Part shown: positions 1 through 21,136 of the stretch, piece by piece
Layout: each line of letters opens with the position of its first letter
How positions within the stretch are numbered: the stretch's first letter is position 1
Source: Chaenocephalus aceratus
Taxonomy: Eukaryota > Chordata > Actinopteri > Perciformes > Channichthyidae
NCBI GenBank assembly: GCA_023974075.1
Contig: CM043785.1
Coordinates: forward strand, 27,372,025-27,436,024
Length of the DNA: 64,000 nt
Direction of reading: 5' to 3'
Made by a program: the position numbers and the translations under genes
The notes under the pieces: generated by a model
What the model was told of the DNA's origin: nothing
What the model saw: the letters and a program-made list of their open reading frames with translations, nothing else
Databases searched by the model: none

Positions 1-72
1 TTTAAGATGGCACTACATTTTCTACGAGTTCTCTTAACCTGTGTTTTAATGTATCTCCTTGATTTCCAACAG

Positions 73-2209
73 AACTGCCCAGAGAGCGGCCGTGCTTCAC
101 TGAGGTCTCGGGAGGATGATGATGATAAAGATGTGAAGGAGAAGGAGCTGCAGACTGAAGCTCTGCTCTGTGCTTTTGAGTGTCTGGGAAAGGCTTGGCC
201 CAGAAACCCTCAGACTCAGGGTGAGTCTCAGCCTCGACTGGATCAAAGATCCACATGTTGTTACTTCTGTATGGTGGACACTTATTGAGCACTACGTGGG
301 CAAGATTTAAAGCTGAGAAAAGAAGCGGAATTCATACTTGTAAGATAAGAAGTACTTTACCAATTTGCACGGCAGTGGCTCAGTCAGTAGGGGCTTGGAG
401 TGGGAGCTGTAGGGTCGCCGGTTCAAGTCCCCGACCAGACCTAAAATATGGAGTGTGGACTGCTACTTGGAGAGGTCCCAGTTCACCTCCTGCCCTGCCG
501 TGGTGCCCTTGAGCAAGGCACCAGACACCCCCCTTCCCCCCTCACTCCCATTGCTCCCCGGGTGCTGTGCAATAACTGCCCACTGCTCCTAGTACTAGAC
601 TCCTGGTACTAGGATGGGTTAAAAGCAGAGAACACATGTCACTGTGTGCTGTGTGCTCTGCATGTGAGACCATTAAAGAGGGGTTCATCCCTCCCAGTTC
701 TATTCTATAAAGAGAAATGGAGAGCCAATATGTCTTACCTTTTTAGAGACTCAGCACTGCATTCTCAGGGGCTCAGATCAGTGGCAGAACCGTTATGATA
801 TAGTTATATAATGTCTGTGTGCAGCTCGCTTCCAGGTGGAGGTGTGCAGTCTGATGTGTGAGAAGCTGAAGCTGAGCACCTGGAAGGTCCAGCTTGGTGT
901 TCTGCAGTCCATGAAGGCTTTCTTCAAGGGGTAGGTGCCAGACAAACAAACCGTTTCCTGTAATTGTTCAGAGTAATAAAACTTGAACAAATCAAGCAGA
1001 TCAAAGAGTGTTCATAATAAACATTTCGAACTTAAGTTTATGACTGTTTTTTCTCTGTAGGTTGTTGCTGCTGGAGAAGGGGAGTGAAGACCCTAATGCA
1101 TTGTCTCAGATCCTCACGGAGACATGTGCTGCTCTCACTCACCCTTTAGGTAAGAGACTCCCAATGTCAGGGTATTTGTATATGAGTCTTTGACTCGGCA
1201 CTTCATCACCATGTTTGTGTTGTGTTTCTGCACAGAAAACAAAAGTTACTCCTCCGTGAGGACAGAGGCCTTGTCCGTTGTGGATCTGATCGTGAAGAGA
1301 ACTGGAGGTATGTTTTTACTCCTGAGATTTTCATAAAGCGTATTGCTGTTTATTTGTATTTGAAAACTAAAACTTGAACCCAGTTTTTCTTCAGGGGTAG
1401 AGGTTCTCTTCTTCTAATCTATCTATACCATTTTTTTGTATTGCATCATATGTCAGGAAGAAACGTAACCTTGGCGTCTGATTCGTGCAAAAGGAATACC
1501 TCAGGAACATTTGCCATGATACTTTAATCCTACATACGCTTAATTTACTTAAAGCTTTACTTTTATGTAGGGTTTTAAAATATATATGAGTGTCTTCTCC
1601 TTACTGAGAACAGTTTAAGTCCGGAGCATCAACCTTAGTTATTAATCAAAACAATAATAACACATACATTAATTAATATGTAAAACAATGGATAAATGTG
1701 TATTTCAGCATGACAAATATGTAGATACTCCTAAATCAATTGATACGTGTAAAACAAAATGTATTATAAGGGAATATTATAGTCCCTATAAACTTTAAAT
1801 CTCACTATAACTCAGGATCGGCTGTAACTCCCTGTAGGAATGTTACAGCACCGTATCAAACTGATTCCATAAAGAGCCCAGAAGGATAACTGTAAATATG
1901 CCTTATTATAGGTTCCCTTTTTAGAAATATCACAGAGATAAAATGCTGTTAGGTCATATAACATTTACCAAGTACAATGTATTACAAATCTGTTTTATAG
2001 GATTAGATTTATGGTAGGAAAAAACAAGTCCTAAGTGTCACTGATGACATTCTCCTGTGTGTCTTCCAGAGAGCGATCAGTGGGACTGTGTGTGTGTGAA
2101 GACCCGGGAGCAGCTGCAGCGCTCCCTCTCCACGATGCAGGCCGACAGCAGGCCGGACTTGAAGGATAAGGCCCAGGAGCTGCGCAGGCATATCCAGAGC
2201 CAACCCTGA
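73..2209 (+). CDS. ecpas: ECM29 proteasome adaptor and scaffold protein, C-terminal exons (partial)
   Basis: Five coding exons are visible: 73-220, 825-930, 1061-1149, 1236-1307 and 2070-2209, with the TGA stop at 2207-2209. The gene starts outside the window. All junctions have AG/GT signals, and the phases add up to 555 nt, or 184 residues plus stop. I recognise the family from the tail segments '[19 protein letters not shown]' and '[18 protein letters not shown]', which match the C-terminus of vertebrate ECPAS (KIAA0368) as I remember it. The family is a large HEAT-repeat protein that ties the 26S proteasome to motors and membranes and acts in proteasome quality control. The first visible exon carries an acidic stretch, DDDDKD, before the last helical repeats. 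The gene runs tail-to-tail with smc2. Assignment is by remembered family similarity, not by alignment. Confidence 0.85.
362..690 (+). repeat. tRNA-derived SINE in an ecpas intron
   Basis: A tRNA-like head lies at about 370-445, with an A-box-like segment (GTGGCTCAGTCAGTAGG) and a B-box-like segment (GGTTCAAGTCC). It is followed by a body containing GTGCCCTTGAGCAAGGCACC, a motif common in teleost SINEs. A second partial copy with the same head and body occurs at about 30370-30520, which supports an interspersed repeat and not a tRNA gene. The right edge is approximate. Confidence 0.75.
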
Positions 2210-2930
2210 GTGTGTGCGCGCACACACACACTCTCACACACACACACAGCCCACCATGCCAGAAACACGCAGTCACAGAATCAAGCATCAACCCCTTTTT
2301 ACTTTATCAGTGAAACAAATCAACGACTGCATCCGAGTGACCTCTTTGATATAGATAGCTTCTCACCTACATGTCCTGCCCATATCACCTGTGAGCTTTG
2401 ACACACTGATTCACATTGATTGGCTGATCAAGCTTGATGTTGATCTCACAGTGAGAGGAGGTGAAAGGTGAGGTTATTATTGTAACATGTCAAGTTTTTA
2501 TTTAGTTCATTTAAATGGACCGTAACATAATAATAAATGCTATATAAACCAATGTGTTGGGTTTGTGGATGCTGTATATCTATAGCCCCAAAATGGGGAC
2601 TTTTACTACTGTTGTGGGTTTGCCTACTTATTAAATATCAGAACAGCAGGTGGTCCAGCTTGGCTAACTCAGGTTTAAAGTTTCACTCGTACGGGGTGTG
2701 GACTCTTCCTCTCTGTTAGTTACAGCTGCTGAGATGTAGTAGAATAGCCGAGTCATTGAAGATCTGTCTCCTGTAAATGATGTACTTCCTGTTTGCAAAG
2801 TGAACGAACGAGACAACAGCCAATTTTGTGAAGTCTTGAGAATAATAAAAAAACCTGCTGTAAAGTTGAACGTGATGCTATAGCTGTTTGAATTTGTCCC
2901 TGATCAAATAAAAAGACCTCGACTATTTGG
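2210..2930 (+). other. ecpas: ecpas 3' untranslated region with poly(A) signal
   Basis: The stretch after the ecpas stop has no coding potential. It starts with a short GT/CA-rich segment (about 2210-2250). It holds a canonical AATAAA at 2907-2912, about 700 nt after the stop, which is a plausible cleavage signal. Confidence 0.6.
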
Positions 2931-3278
2931 ACATGTGACTTTCTTTTGTTTTCATTCAGATTGATACATGTATGTCTTTGCAGTTCTATGGTTCAGTTAC
3001 ATTCATCCAATCTCACATTAGGTGCCGGGTGCTTAACCCTATTTAGTTTTCGCTGTGGAAGGATTCAAGCATATTTGCACCAACCCCAGAGATTGATGTC
3101 ACAAAACAGTTTTAAGACATCTCATGTAATTTCAGTTATTTCACACTATTACTTACAGAATGGTAAGTAATGGTATCAGTTAAACATGTGCCTTGCTATC
3201 TTCCAGTTTCTTAAACGACCAGCAGGGGGCACCAGCATTTTACCTCTAATGCTAACGAACCAGAAACAAAGGATCTTG
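2931..3278. other. Intergenic spacer, nothing recognised
   Basis: A/T-rich spacer between the ecpas 3' end and the transposon at 3279. I see no gene, RNA or repeat structure in it. Confidence 0.4.
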
Positions 3279-4162
3279 GGCCCTTTCTCATTTCTCGAAC
3301 TCCCCTCCTCGACTCCTATCCTCGATACTTAGTCCCGCCCACAGGAGATGCGAGCCGAGGAGGGGAACCGAGGAGAGAAAGCAGCAGGCGGTTAGAGAAA
3401 TGAGAACTCCTCTCCTCTGAGCGGTCATTTTAAAGAGACGTCCATTAATGATGACAGGAGGCACAGCAGCCCTCTGTCTGATGGACAGATGTGTTCATGA
3501 CCACTTTATATATTTACTTTTAATTCATTCACAGTGCGGTATAATGAGACAATAACAGGCTACAGATGCGGGCGATACAATGAGGAATATAAATTACGGG
3601 CCAAAAGTTTTATTTACAAGTATTAAAAGTAAGCAGAGGACACCAAACCAACTGAGACCTGTCTGTCCGCTGCATTTACGCACACACTGTACCACACACC
3701 TTCAACACACAGCCGTTGTGTATTTTATGTGAAGCACTAAATGGTTTTAGAAAAATATCGACTCTTTGTAGAGGCCTGTTATACTGAGTGATGTATATTA
3801 TACACACTGCTCTGCTTTCTGCACGGACCTCACAGCTGTTCTCTCTGGAAACATCGCGTCGATGAAAGCAGTTAATAAAATAATATCCAGGGGATGCATG
3901 CAGAGCTGTCATTGGCTGAGATAAGTCCGGCCGTGCGTCACGACTCTTTGAAACATCTCTGTTGCCGGAAATGCATCCACGAAGGAGCCGTGGAGGACCC
4001 ATCAGTGTATCCTCGGTTAGAGCTCCTCCAGAGAGCCTCCTCGACGCTCGATCCTCGAAGTGCATTTAGAGAAACGAGATGTCCTTCAACATGGTGCGCT
4101 GAAAATCATTTCCGGGTCACTACCGGAGGACCGAGGGGGATTTAATGAAATGAGAAAGGGCC
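3279..4162. mobile_element. Non-autonomous DNA transposon (MITE), 884 bp
   Basis: The ends are inverted repeats: GGCCCTTTCTCATTTC on the left and its near-complement GAAATGAGAAAGGGCC on the right. They are flanked by the trinucleotide TTG at 3276-3278 and 4163-4165, a likely 3-bp TSD. The interior also folds back, with 'CTCGAACTCCCCTCCTCG'-like text on the left and related text on the right. The 129-codon open frame inside is a by-product of the repeat and has no recognisable domain. A 3-bp TSD would suit the PIF/Harbinger superfamily, but no transposase is present. Confidence 0.75.
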
Positions 4163-4165
4163 TTG

Positions 4166-4622
4166 GTGTATTTGGTGCATACATAAACACAGTAAAAGAT
4201 CAATTGCAATAAAACAATGAACAATTTTAAAGATAACTAATTCAAATCCACACATTGGCTTTTAGTTATCTAACATTTAAGGCTGATTCAAGACATGGCA
4301 ATGTAAAAAACAAAAACAGTCTTTAATATTTGACCTGCTTTATTTAGTAAAAAATATGGACGTTCAGCTGCATATAAAACTGATAATGTGTGGCAGAAGG
4401 GTATGAAACAGAGGAGACAGGATAGTTGAGAAAGAAAGACATTTACAGTTAAAAAGGTTAAAAACAAAGATGTGAAGTCGTATAAACAACTCTTAAGATT
4501 AGGAGAGCAATGCGTGGCAGAGGAAATGGTATACACAGTCCATGACAGAAGTCATTGGCAGATACATTGTTATGTGATTTGGCTTCGGAAGAAGAATATG
4601 TTCAGATATTTCAGTGCCATGA
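4166..4622 (-). other. smc2: Probable smc2 3' untranslated region
   Basis: Non-coding DNA immediately after the smc2 stop codon, reading on the minus strand. TTTATT at 4339-4344, which is AATAAA on the minus strand, lies about 280 nt beyond the stop and may be the poly(A) signal. Confidence 0.45.
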
Positions 4623-14645
<10,023 letters not shown>

Positions 14646-15597
14646 CTTGAGGCTTCAGTCCTCTTCCCGCACACTCTGGAGGAAAGATTTGAGGTTCTTT
14701 GAAAACCAAATCGGTAACTTAAAAGTTGAAGCACTAGGTAAATTACCCAGTGTTTACAACCGTCAACAGGAGAACTCGCTCCTCTCTCTTCTCACTTGAA
14801 TTTTGGCGGCAGGAAAGACCCGCTAGGCTGTCCTCTCTGTGCCGGGGACGGGACGAAAACATACATAGATCATCTTTACACGCTTCGTGCACATTGTCGA
14901 ATCAATACATTCATATGACTGATTCGCAGTCTAAAAATAATATGCCAAGAACATACCTACATTTATATTTAAGTTTATTTTCGTCAGGCATATCTAAGGC
15001 TACTAAGTGTAAGTGCTCCGTGTCTTGTGTAGCAATGTTTTGGCGCCATCTGTAGGTAGTAAGCTGAACCACAGGTAGAGGAAAAAATAATAGGTTCAAA
15101 TTAATAGTAGTGCTTTCAACTAACCTAACACAATTAAATTATGTGGGGCCTGTTGACATAATACATTTAATTAAAGTAAATGTTTTATGTCTTACCATAA
15201 TGTATATAACACAGATTTATATATTAGTCATGTCTAACAATCCCAGTTTCTCGACAGAAGAAACGTGAGCAATTAATTCATATTTCTAAATATACAACTT
15301 TTAAACATGATTTGTATAAAATATTTAAAACTAAACATTTTCAAATGGGCTAAAGCGATAAGATTATTTAGATAATTTCAATATTTATGCAGACCTCAAA
15401 GATTTTTGTTTTTGTTATTCTTCTTTCCTGTAGTCCTACATTTTATTTTCGATCAATTTTGGTTTCAATATGCCTGAGTGCATATACACAGTTTCATAGT
15501 TTTATAATAAAATCTGGGGGTATTATAGTGTATAACTAAACCCTTTACTTCTTTGTGGCCCAAATGTTTTAAAGATATGGTTTGATATGGAATAAAC
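14646..15597. other. smc2 upstream region and intergenic spacer
   Basis: This contains the smc2 5' leader and promoter region (roughly 14646-14900, locally richer in CG) and then an A/T-rich spacer. I could not place a transcription start. No further gene was seen. Confidence 0.4.
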
Positions 15598-16143
15598 CAG
15601 GGGTGTCCCAACTACGGCCCAGGGGCCAAATGCGGCCCTGCAGGCCATTTTGAATCGGCCCTCAGCAAATTCAAAAAGTATAATGGAGTATGGCCCGAAA
15701 ATGAAACTTGTGCTTGTCTTGTATTGTACTAGATGAAAACAGATATTACACAGTATTCAGAAGCCCACTCTTCAAACAAATTCAGTCAATTAAAGTTGAA
15801 AACATTTTCTATCAAATCTAAGTTGATAAGGAAAAAGCCCAATAACTTATTTTCATTACACCCTTGAAATAAACCCTTCATATTTCCTCTATGCAATCTG
15901 AGGCTCCTGTTTTAAGGAATAAGCTGCTAACAAAATTAATGAAACCCATATGGAGAGCTGTGATGTAGGCTGCTGTTTTCCTTAAAGCTCAAGCATTACG
16001 CATCATTTACCTACATTTGATTGATTTAGCTGACTTTTAACTTAACTTATGAGGCAGTAGGCCTACAGTATACCTCACGGTAGTGGCCCAGCCCTTGGTA
16101 TATTTGTATGTGGCCCTCTGTGAAAAAGGTTTGGACACCCCTG
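15598..16143. mobile_element. hAT-type MITE, 546 bp, older copy
   Basis: The termini are CAGGGGTGTCC on the left and GGACACCCCTG on the right. The flanking octamers GAATAAAC (15590-15597) and GAGTAAGC (16144-16151) match at six of eight positions, consistent with a decayed 8-bp hAT TSD. It has the same termini as the element at 54946-56193. No transposase is present. Confidence 0.8.
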
Positions 16144-16151
16144 GAGTAAGC

Positions 16152-16628
16152 CCTTAAATATACACAAAATGTGAGTATATTTGAATTTTAAAGAATAAAA
16201 TGTTCCCTCAGGATGTTAAAACTCTGAATTCCCCCCTCCTCAAGTTAGTTGCCAAACTGAAGTCATGTGGGGAAAATAGGGCACAACAACTCAGAGAAAG
16301 GTAAGAAATGTGTAGTTATTTTTATTTGTTCTCAATTTGAAATGGACATTTATACAATAGCACTGAGAATAGAATACTTTCAGGGATGAGTCATGAAATT
16401 ATCACAGTACAGGATTGTACTTTCGAAAAACACTTAGCGCCCTAAAACTTGCATTTGCCATGAAGATACATTCGGCAGAGTATTGATTCAAAAGATAGTT
16501 CATGGTAAATAAGCCCTTTTGTTGTAACAGATTCCACAATACTACACCCATTTCACACTTCCTTCTCAACACAGGTTTTTACATACACACATACACGTTA
16601 AATGACACACAATCATTGCGTCATTCCA
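16152..16628 (-). other. exoc1l: Probable exoc1l 3' untranslated region
   Basis: Non-coding DNA beyond the exoc1l stop. TTTATT at 16321-16326 would be AATAAA on the transcribed strand, about 300 nt past the stop. Nothing else is recognised. Confidence 0.4.
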
Positions 16629-17977
16629 TTATGCATCCAGAGGCACGGGACACATGGACAGACAAACCAAATTGAAAGCATAGAAGCAAATCTGTGTTAG
16701 CACAACACAGTCTCCTCTGTTAGAGTAGAAGGAGGTGGGCGTGATGTAGGCCCAGTCAAAGTTCCGCAGGTTTAGTGGCTTCTGGCAGTGCTGTTCGCTG
16801 AGAGCAAACAGGGCACGCACAAACGAGTATTTGGCCGAGCAGCTGACGGCCGTCACTGTACGGACCTTGTCAAAGTGCAGCAGGAAACAGGGGTCATCCT
16901 GGAGACACAAAATGAGAAAGCATCATGAAAAGATAAATAAAAAGCCTTCTGGTAATCTATTTTAAAACCAGAGGTAACACAATTATTTAAAAGAAAACCG
17001 TGTTCCCTCAATTAAAATGAAATGTGACAAGAAACTATTGGCAAATTGACGTACATTTAAAAGGGAATGGCCTGGTAGGCAATGAAAGCATAAATATGCT
17101 ATAATGTTTTTGATAAATATTTCAGCAGATTTCCAGCACACTACCTTTTGTAATAAAAAACTTTCCACGTCTATAAAGGCTTTCCGAGAGATGTCATTAA
17201 TTGATCCCCAGCTGGGAAGCTTGAAACCATATGGACTTTGAGTTAAGATGTGTTTAATCAAGTCCAAATAACATTTGACAAATTAAGATAATTGGTGGTT
17301 GTGCATATAAAACTTTTATGATTATATATAGTAATCATTTGTATAGAAAACAATGGTAGATAATGCAGAAATTACCAATGAAAAGCACATGTGATAAAAT
17401 TGTTAATTACCACATCAGCATCGCGTCCGTCAACAAGAGTCAGGTCCTGCAGGGACCAAACCTCCGCCTTCCTGTAGCACTCCTGTATGCTGGAGCGTTC
17501 GGTGTGGGACCCTTTGGATCCAGACTTCAGGGCCGTCTGAGATATCTGACATCGCACTATACATAACTGCACTAATTTATTTTTAGCAACTGCAAAAAGA
17601 AAAACAACAAAGGTTTTTGTTGGTATTTTTGCACATAAATAGGCACACTGCAGCACCAGACAGTCCATCTGCAGCAAAAGTATAACCTTGACTTCTCAGG
17701 CCTCATATAGGCCAGGTAAAGTACACATTCAGTACATTTCCTATACAGATTATCTACAGCAAGATAATGGTCTGTAACCTGTAACAGAACATTCCACTCA
17801 GCATGGTTGACCCTTACAAATGCTTTCATAAGAGAACCTGTTAAAAAGCTTTTTACCTGAGACACAAAGAAAATGTCTTCCGTGTGTTGGCTCTTCAATC
17901 TCAATATACTCCACCAGTGACTGTTTTGAAGGTCGGAATAAAACTCTCTGCATCTCCTCCCTCAGAAGAGACGACAT
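16629..17977 (-). CDS. exoc1l: Exocyst complex component 1-like protein
   Basis: Three coding exons on the minus strand: 17857-17977, 17411-17589 and 16629-16898, 570 nt in total, or 189 residues. The ATG at 17975-17977 gives MSSLLREEMQRVLFRPS. Segments such as WSLQDLTLVDGRDAD and ICFYAFNLVCLSMCP match the small EXOC1L protein and the N-terminal Sec3 domain of EXOC1. That PH-like domain binds PIP2 and small GTPases in exocyst tethering; whether the short paralogue does the same is not known to me. The protein stops after this domain, as expected for EXOC1L, and lacks the long helical part of EXOC1. In human, EXOC1L lies near EXOC1 and CLOCK on 4q12, which supports the call. The long intron at 16899-17410 contains an open frame (16983-17267) with no recognisable content. 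Confidence 0.85.
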
Positions 17978-18864
17978 CACTGGAAAGAGTAGGAGAAATA
18001 TCAGATGGTGAGAAAAAGCTCAAAACAGAAGCAATAAGCAGGAAAGACACAAGAGAGATGAGAAATTCCAGAGATCACTGAAACCTGGCAGTGGTGGGAT
18101 GGGAGGCGCTTTCCTCTTGTCAGACCACGTGAAAAGTATGTGGTTATGTGTGAAATGAGCTCCCTCTCACACACACACTCCAGTGTGGGGCGTTCCATTT
18201 TTGATGGTATATATGTTGATGTTTCATTAAAGTACTGCCTTCATAACAACTCGCCCAGAAGGGATTTATTAGAAAGGTTGCAATCAAAGGCCAATCGTTT
18301 CATCATTTCATCCTTTTATTGCTTCAATTAAGATCCATTAAGAAGATGATCCTGTTTCCTGCAAATATGGATTTTAGTCCTGAAATTGTGTTTACTTATA
18401 GTCATAAAGACACAAACAGTACTTTATCCTGGTATTATGTAGTTATAGTCTTCCTCACAACACATATACAGTCTCTTTCTTTCCGTCTCTCTGTCTCCAC
18501 TCACTCACATAAAGATGTTGATATATAATGTGGCAAAGCGCCCAAAGTTTGTCTGTGATTAAATGTTGTTGTGTGGGAAAAGGATGTCCCACAGCACTCT
18601 GCATGGTTTCCATTACCAATTCAATATCTGAGAACAGGTACAAGTGGGGTAAAGCACTTAAATGGAAGGATTTGACAAGCACATAAAGTATACTACACTT
18701 CTTTAGGGACCATGGCTCCATTACAAATATATGCTAAAGTTGATGCACTGTTAAAAAGAACAGAATAGTACAGAGAGGAAAACAAATCAGTTCAGTTTGT
18801 GAGAGGCGGATTGAAACAATGTGGGAATACTTTTCCATAAACAAACCTCATAATGAACCAGACC
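17978..18864. other. exoc1l upstream region
   Basis: No coding sequence is recognised. A CACGTG E-box core occurs at about 18126, roughly 150 bp upstream of the exoc1l ATG. I saw no other organised element before the repeat block. Confidence 0.35.
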
Positions 18865-19612
18865 AGGGGCATGTACTACGAAGCTGGTTCAACCTAACCT
18901 GGATATGTTTGAGTTAGCCGGTTGGCCTAATCCAAAACAAACGCGCTGTCGCTAGTCAAGTGGATCGCTCAAGCCAGCCGTGTCCTATCTAGTTAGGTGC
19001 GCGTTCACATGAAAGGGGTGGTATTTGGAGCATTCGACCAATCACAAACATGGAGAAGCATACTGACAGCGCAGCGTCATACTTCCTGAATGAAAAGTGA
19101 ACTTTAATACTATAGTCAAATATGAAGAAGTTAAACTTTAAACATCCATGACTTAACACTTTATCCAGGATAAAAGCCACATAGCTGCACCTGCAGGGTG
19201 AATACAGCTGGTAAAATAAAAAGTGTTTGAATGCATACATTAACAGGTTTATGATATCACTGCCCCGTCTAAAACACGAGTGGATCTGACTTTAATTACA
19301 TTTGTCTCGAGTGTTTCGTCAACTTAATGTGTTGCTTAAAATAATACTTCTGCATACGTGACACTGTGAGTGTTGCACGGCCAGATACGGCTGACTCAGA
19401 TAAGGAGATATATGATACTGTCGGCGACCCTGGTATAGGCTGTTGAGGGTGTCACTCAGGAATCCCCCGTCTCTCTGCCAATCATGGAGCTGCACGGGAT
19501 GCTGACTGAGGTGCGGGCCTGTGGTTGGGTGAGCAGACGGGAGAGGGCGGGAAGTGTGACGTGTACAATGTGTTATATAGGTGCTGTGTTAGAAGTCAGT
19601 GTCAATGTGTGT

Positions 19613-20930
19613 TAGTGATGGGAATTCCGATTCCTTTCGGGGACACGAATCTTTTGATTCAGTTCACTTGAAAGATTCGTTCACTGATTCGTTCACTGAT
19701 TCGTTCACCGGTTCGCGAACGACTTCTGGTGATTTGCACGTTCGCGAACGATTCGTCTTTGTACTTAATTCGTTCAGTGAGTCTTCACTACTGCCGAAGT
19801 CCGTACAAGAAGTTTTCTGGCGTAACATTTATGATATTAAAACACATTTTACACCTCACCTTGTTGCCCCATGAATTATGCTCTGGGAATAGGCTACATA
19901 TTATTTAAGAAATATAATTGGCCATTGTTAAATCTCTCATAAATGTGTGCCTGACTATACGATGTATTACAGCAGGCTAGCACGTTGTACTTTCAAACCC
20001 ATGCATGGACTATGTGCTTAAATCCCAAAGCATTAAACTCCATTTGGCCGAGTTCAAAGTGAATAAAAAAGTATATCCTCTACATCGGTGACGATTTATT
20101 CATATTCTATAGTATGTACCCATCTATGTTTACCTTTAGCTAGCGGCTAAGCTAGCGGCTAAGCTAGTGGGACGCTACGGAGCCCAGCTATCCGCCCTCT
20201 GAAGCTTTTAGGGCCGACAGGGAGAGGAGAATGTCCCGCTAACGCTCTGTGTGTGTTTCACATTAGTGGGACGCTATGGAGCTCAGGTATCCGCCACCTG
20301 AAGCTTTTAGGGCTGACAGGGAGAGGAGAATACAACGCTGTGTGTATTTATCCCTAAGCTAGCGGCTAAACTAGCGGCTAAGCTAGCTTGACGCTACGGA
20401 GCCCAGCTATCCGACCTCTGAAGCTTTTAGGGCCGACAGGGAGAGGAGAATGTCCCGCTAACGCTGTGTGTGTTTATTTCACATTAGCGGGACGCTATGG
20501 AGCTCAGGTATCCACCATCTGAAGCTTTTAGGGCCGACAGGGGGAGGAGAATACAACGCTGTGTGTATTTATCGCTAAGCTAGCTGGACGCCATGGAGCC
20601 CAGCTATCCGCCCTCTGAAGCTTTTAGTGCCGACAGGGGGAGGAGAATGTCCCGCTAACGCTGTGTGTGTGTTTCACATTAGCGGGGTGTGTGTGTGTGT
20701 GTGTCGGAGCTCAGGTGAGAGGGCTATGATTACAGTACACTGTAGGAAACAGTTCTGAACTGTTTCCGCCAGTTCTTTCAGTTCGTCTTTCGCGAACAGC
20801 TTCTCTTTAGCTTTTGGCGGAAGGCGGCGACTCAAACAAACAAATCGTTTTGTGGGAGGAATCAGTTCATCTCGTTCACTTCAAAGATTCGTTCAAAAAG
20901 AACGAATCGTTCGCGAACGACCCATCACTA
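19613..20930. mobile_element. hAT-type non-autonomous transposon inside the 5' LTR, 1,318 bp
   Basis: The termini are TAGTGATGGG and CCCATCACTA, flanked by an exact 8-bp duplication ATGTGTGT at 19605-19612 and 20931-20938. The intact 3' LTR has a single ATGTGTGT at that place, so the pre-insertion site is known. Subterminal regions carry repeated GATTCGTTC and TTCGCGAAC motifs. The centre is a tandem repeat. There is no transposase. Confidence 0.95.
20130..20705. repeat. Tandem repeat of about 100/215-bp units within the hAT element
   Basis: The phrase GAAGCTTTTAGGG(C)CGACAGGG(A/G)GAGGAGAAT recurs about five times, at about 20202, 20300, 20420, 20520 and 20620. Units alternate between a GAGCCCAGCTATCCG and a GAGCTCAGGTATCC form, so the higher-order unit is about 215 bp. 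Short GCTAGCGGCTAA runs separate them. Confidence 0.85.
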
Positions 20931-21046
20931 ATGTGTGTGAGGTTGAGCCTCAAGCTATACCCCTCCGTAATCATCTGTGTAGAAGTCAGTTATTAAAGCC
21001 TAGTAACTTGAAGCTTGCCTCTCGACTCCTTCCTGTGAACGTTACA

Positions 21047-21066
21047 TTGGTGTCAGAAGTGACTTT
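21047..21066 (+). other. Retrotransposon primer-binding site
   Basis: TGGTGTCAGAAGTGAC begins at 21048, one base past the 5' LTR end, the position of a tRNA primer-binding site. TGG pairs with the CCA of a tRNA 3' end. I do not assign the tRNA. Confidence 0.7.
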
Positions 21067-21136
21067 TCGAACGGAGGACGTCTATCCTGACGGGAGTTCG
21101 TAACTGCGTCACGAGCTAGCCGGTAAGCTAGCGGAG

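Larger units (their letters stand above)
19419..21046 (+). repeat. 5' long terminal repeat, interrupted by a hAT element
   Basis: LTR sequence occupies 19419-19612 and 20939-21046 (about 302 bp) and matches the 3' LTR nearly base for base. It holds a TATATAG-like promoter motif near 19574 and ATTAAA near the end. The 1.3 kb hAT element at 19613-20930 separates the two parts, between the presumed promoter and the LTR end. Confidence 0.95.

Noticed and set aside
370..445. Possible tRNA gene
   Set aside because: It has A- and B-box-like segments but no proper cloverleaf, and the body and a second copy at 30370 show it is a SINE head.
16983..17267. A 94-codon minus-strand frame in the exoc1l intron
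   Set aside because: It is not needed to keep frame between the exons on either side, and its text does not resemble EXOC1L or another family.
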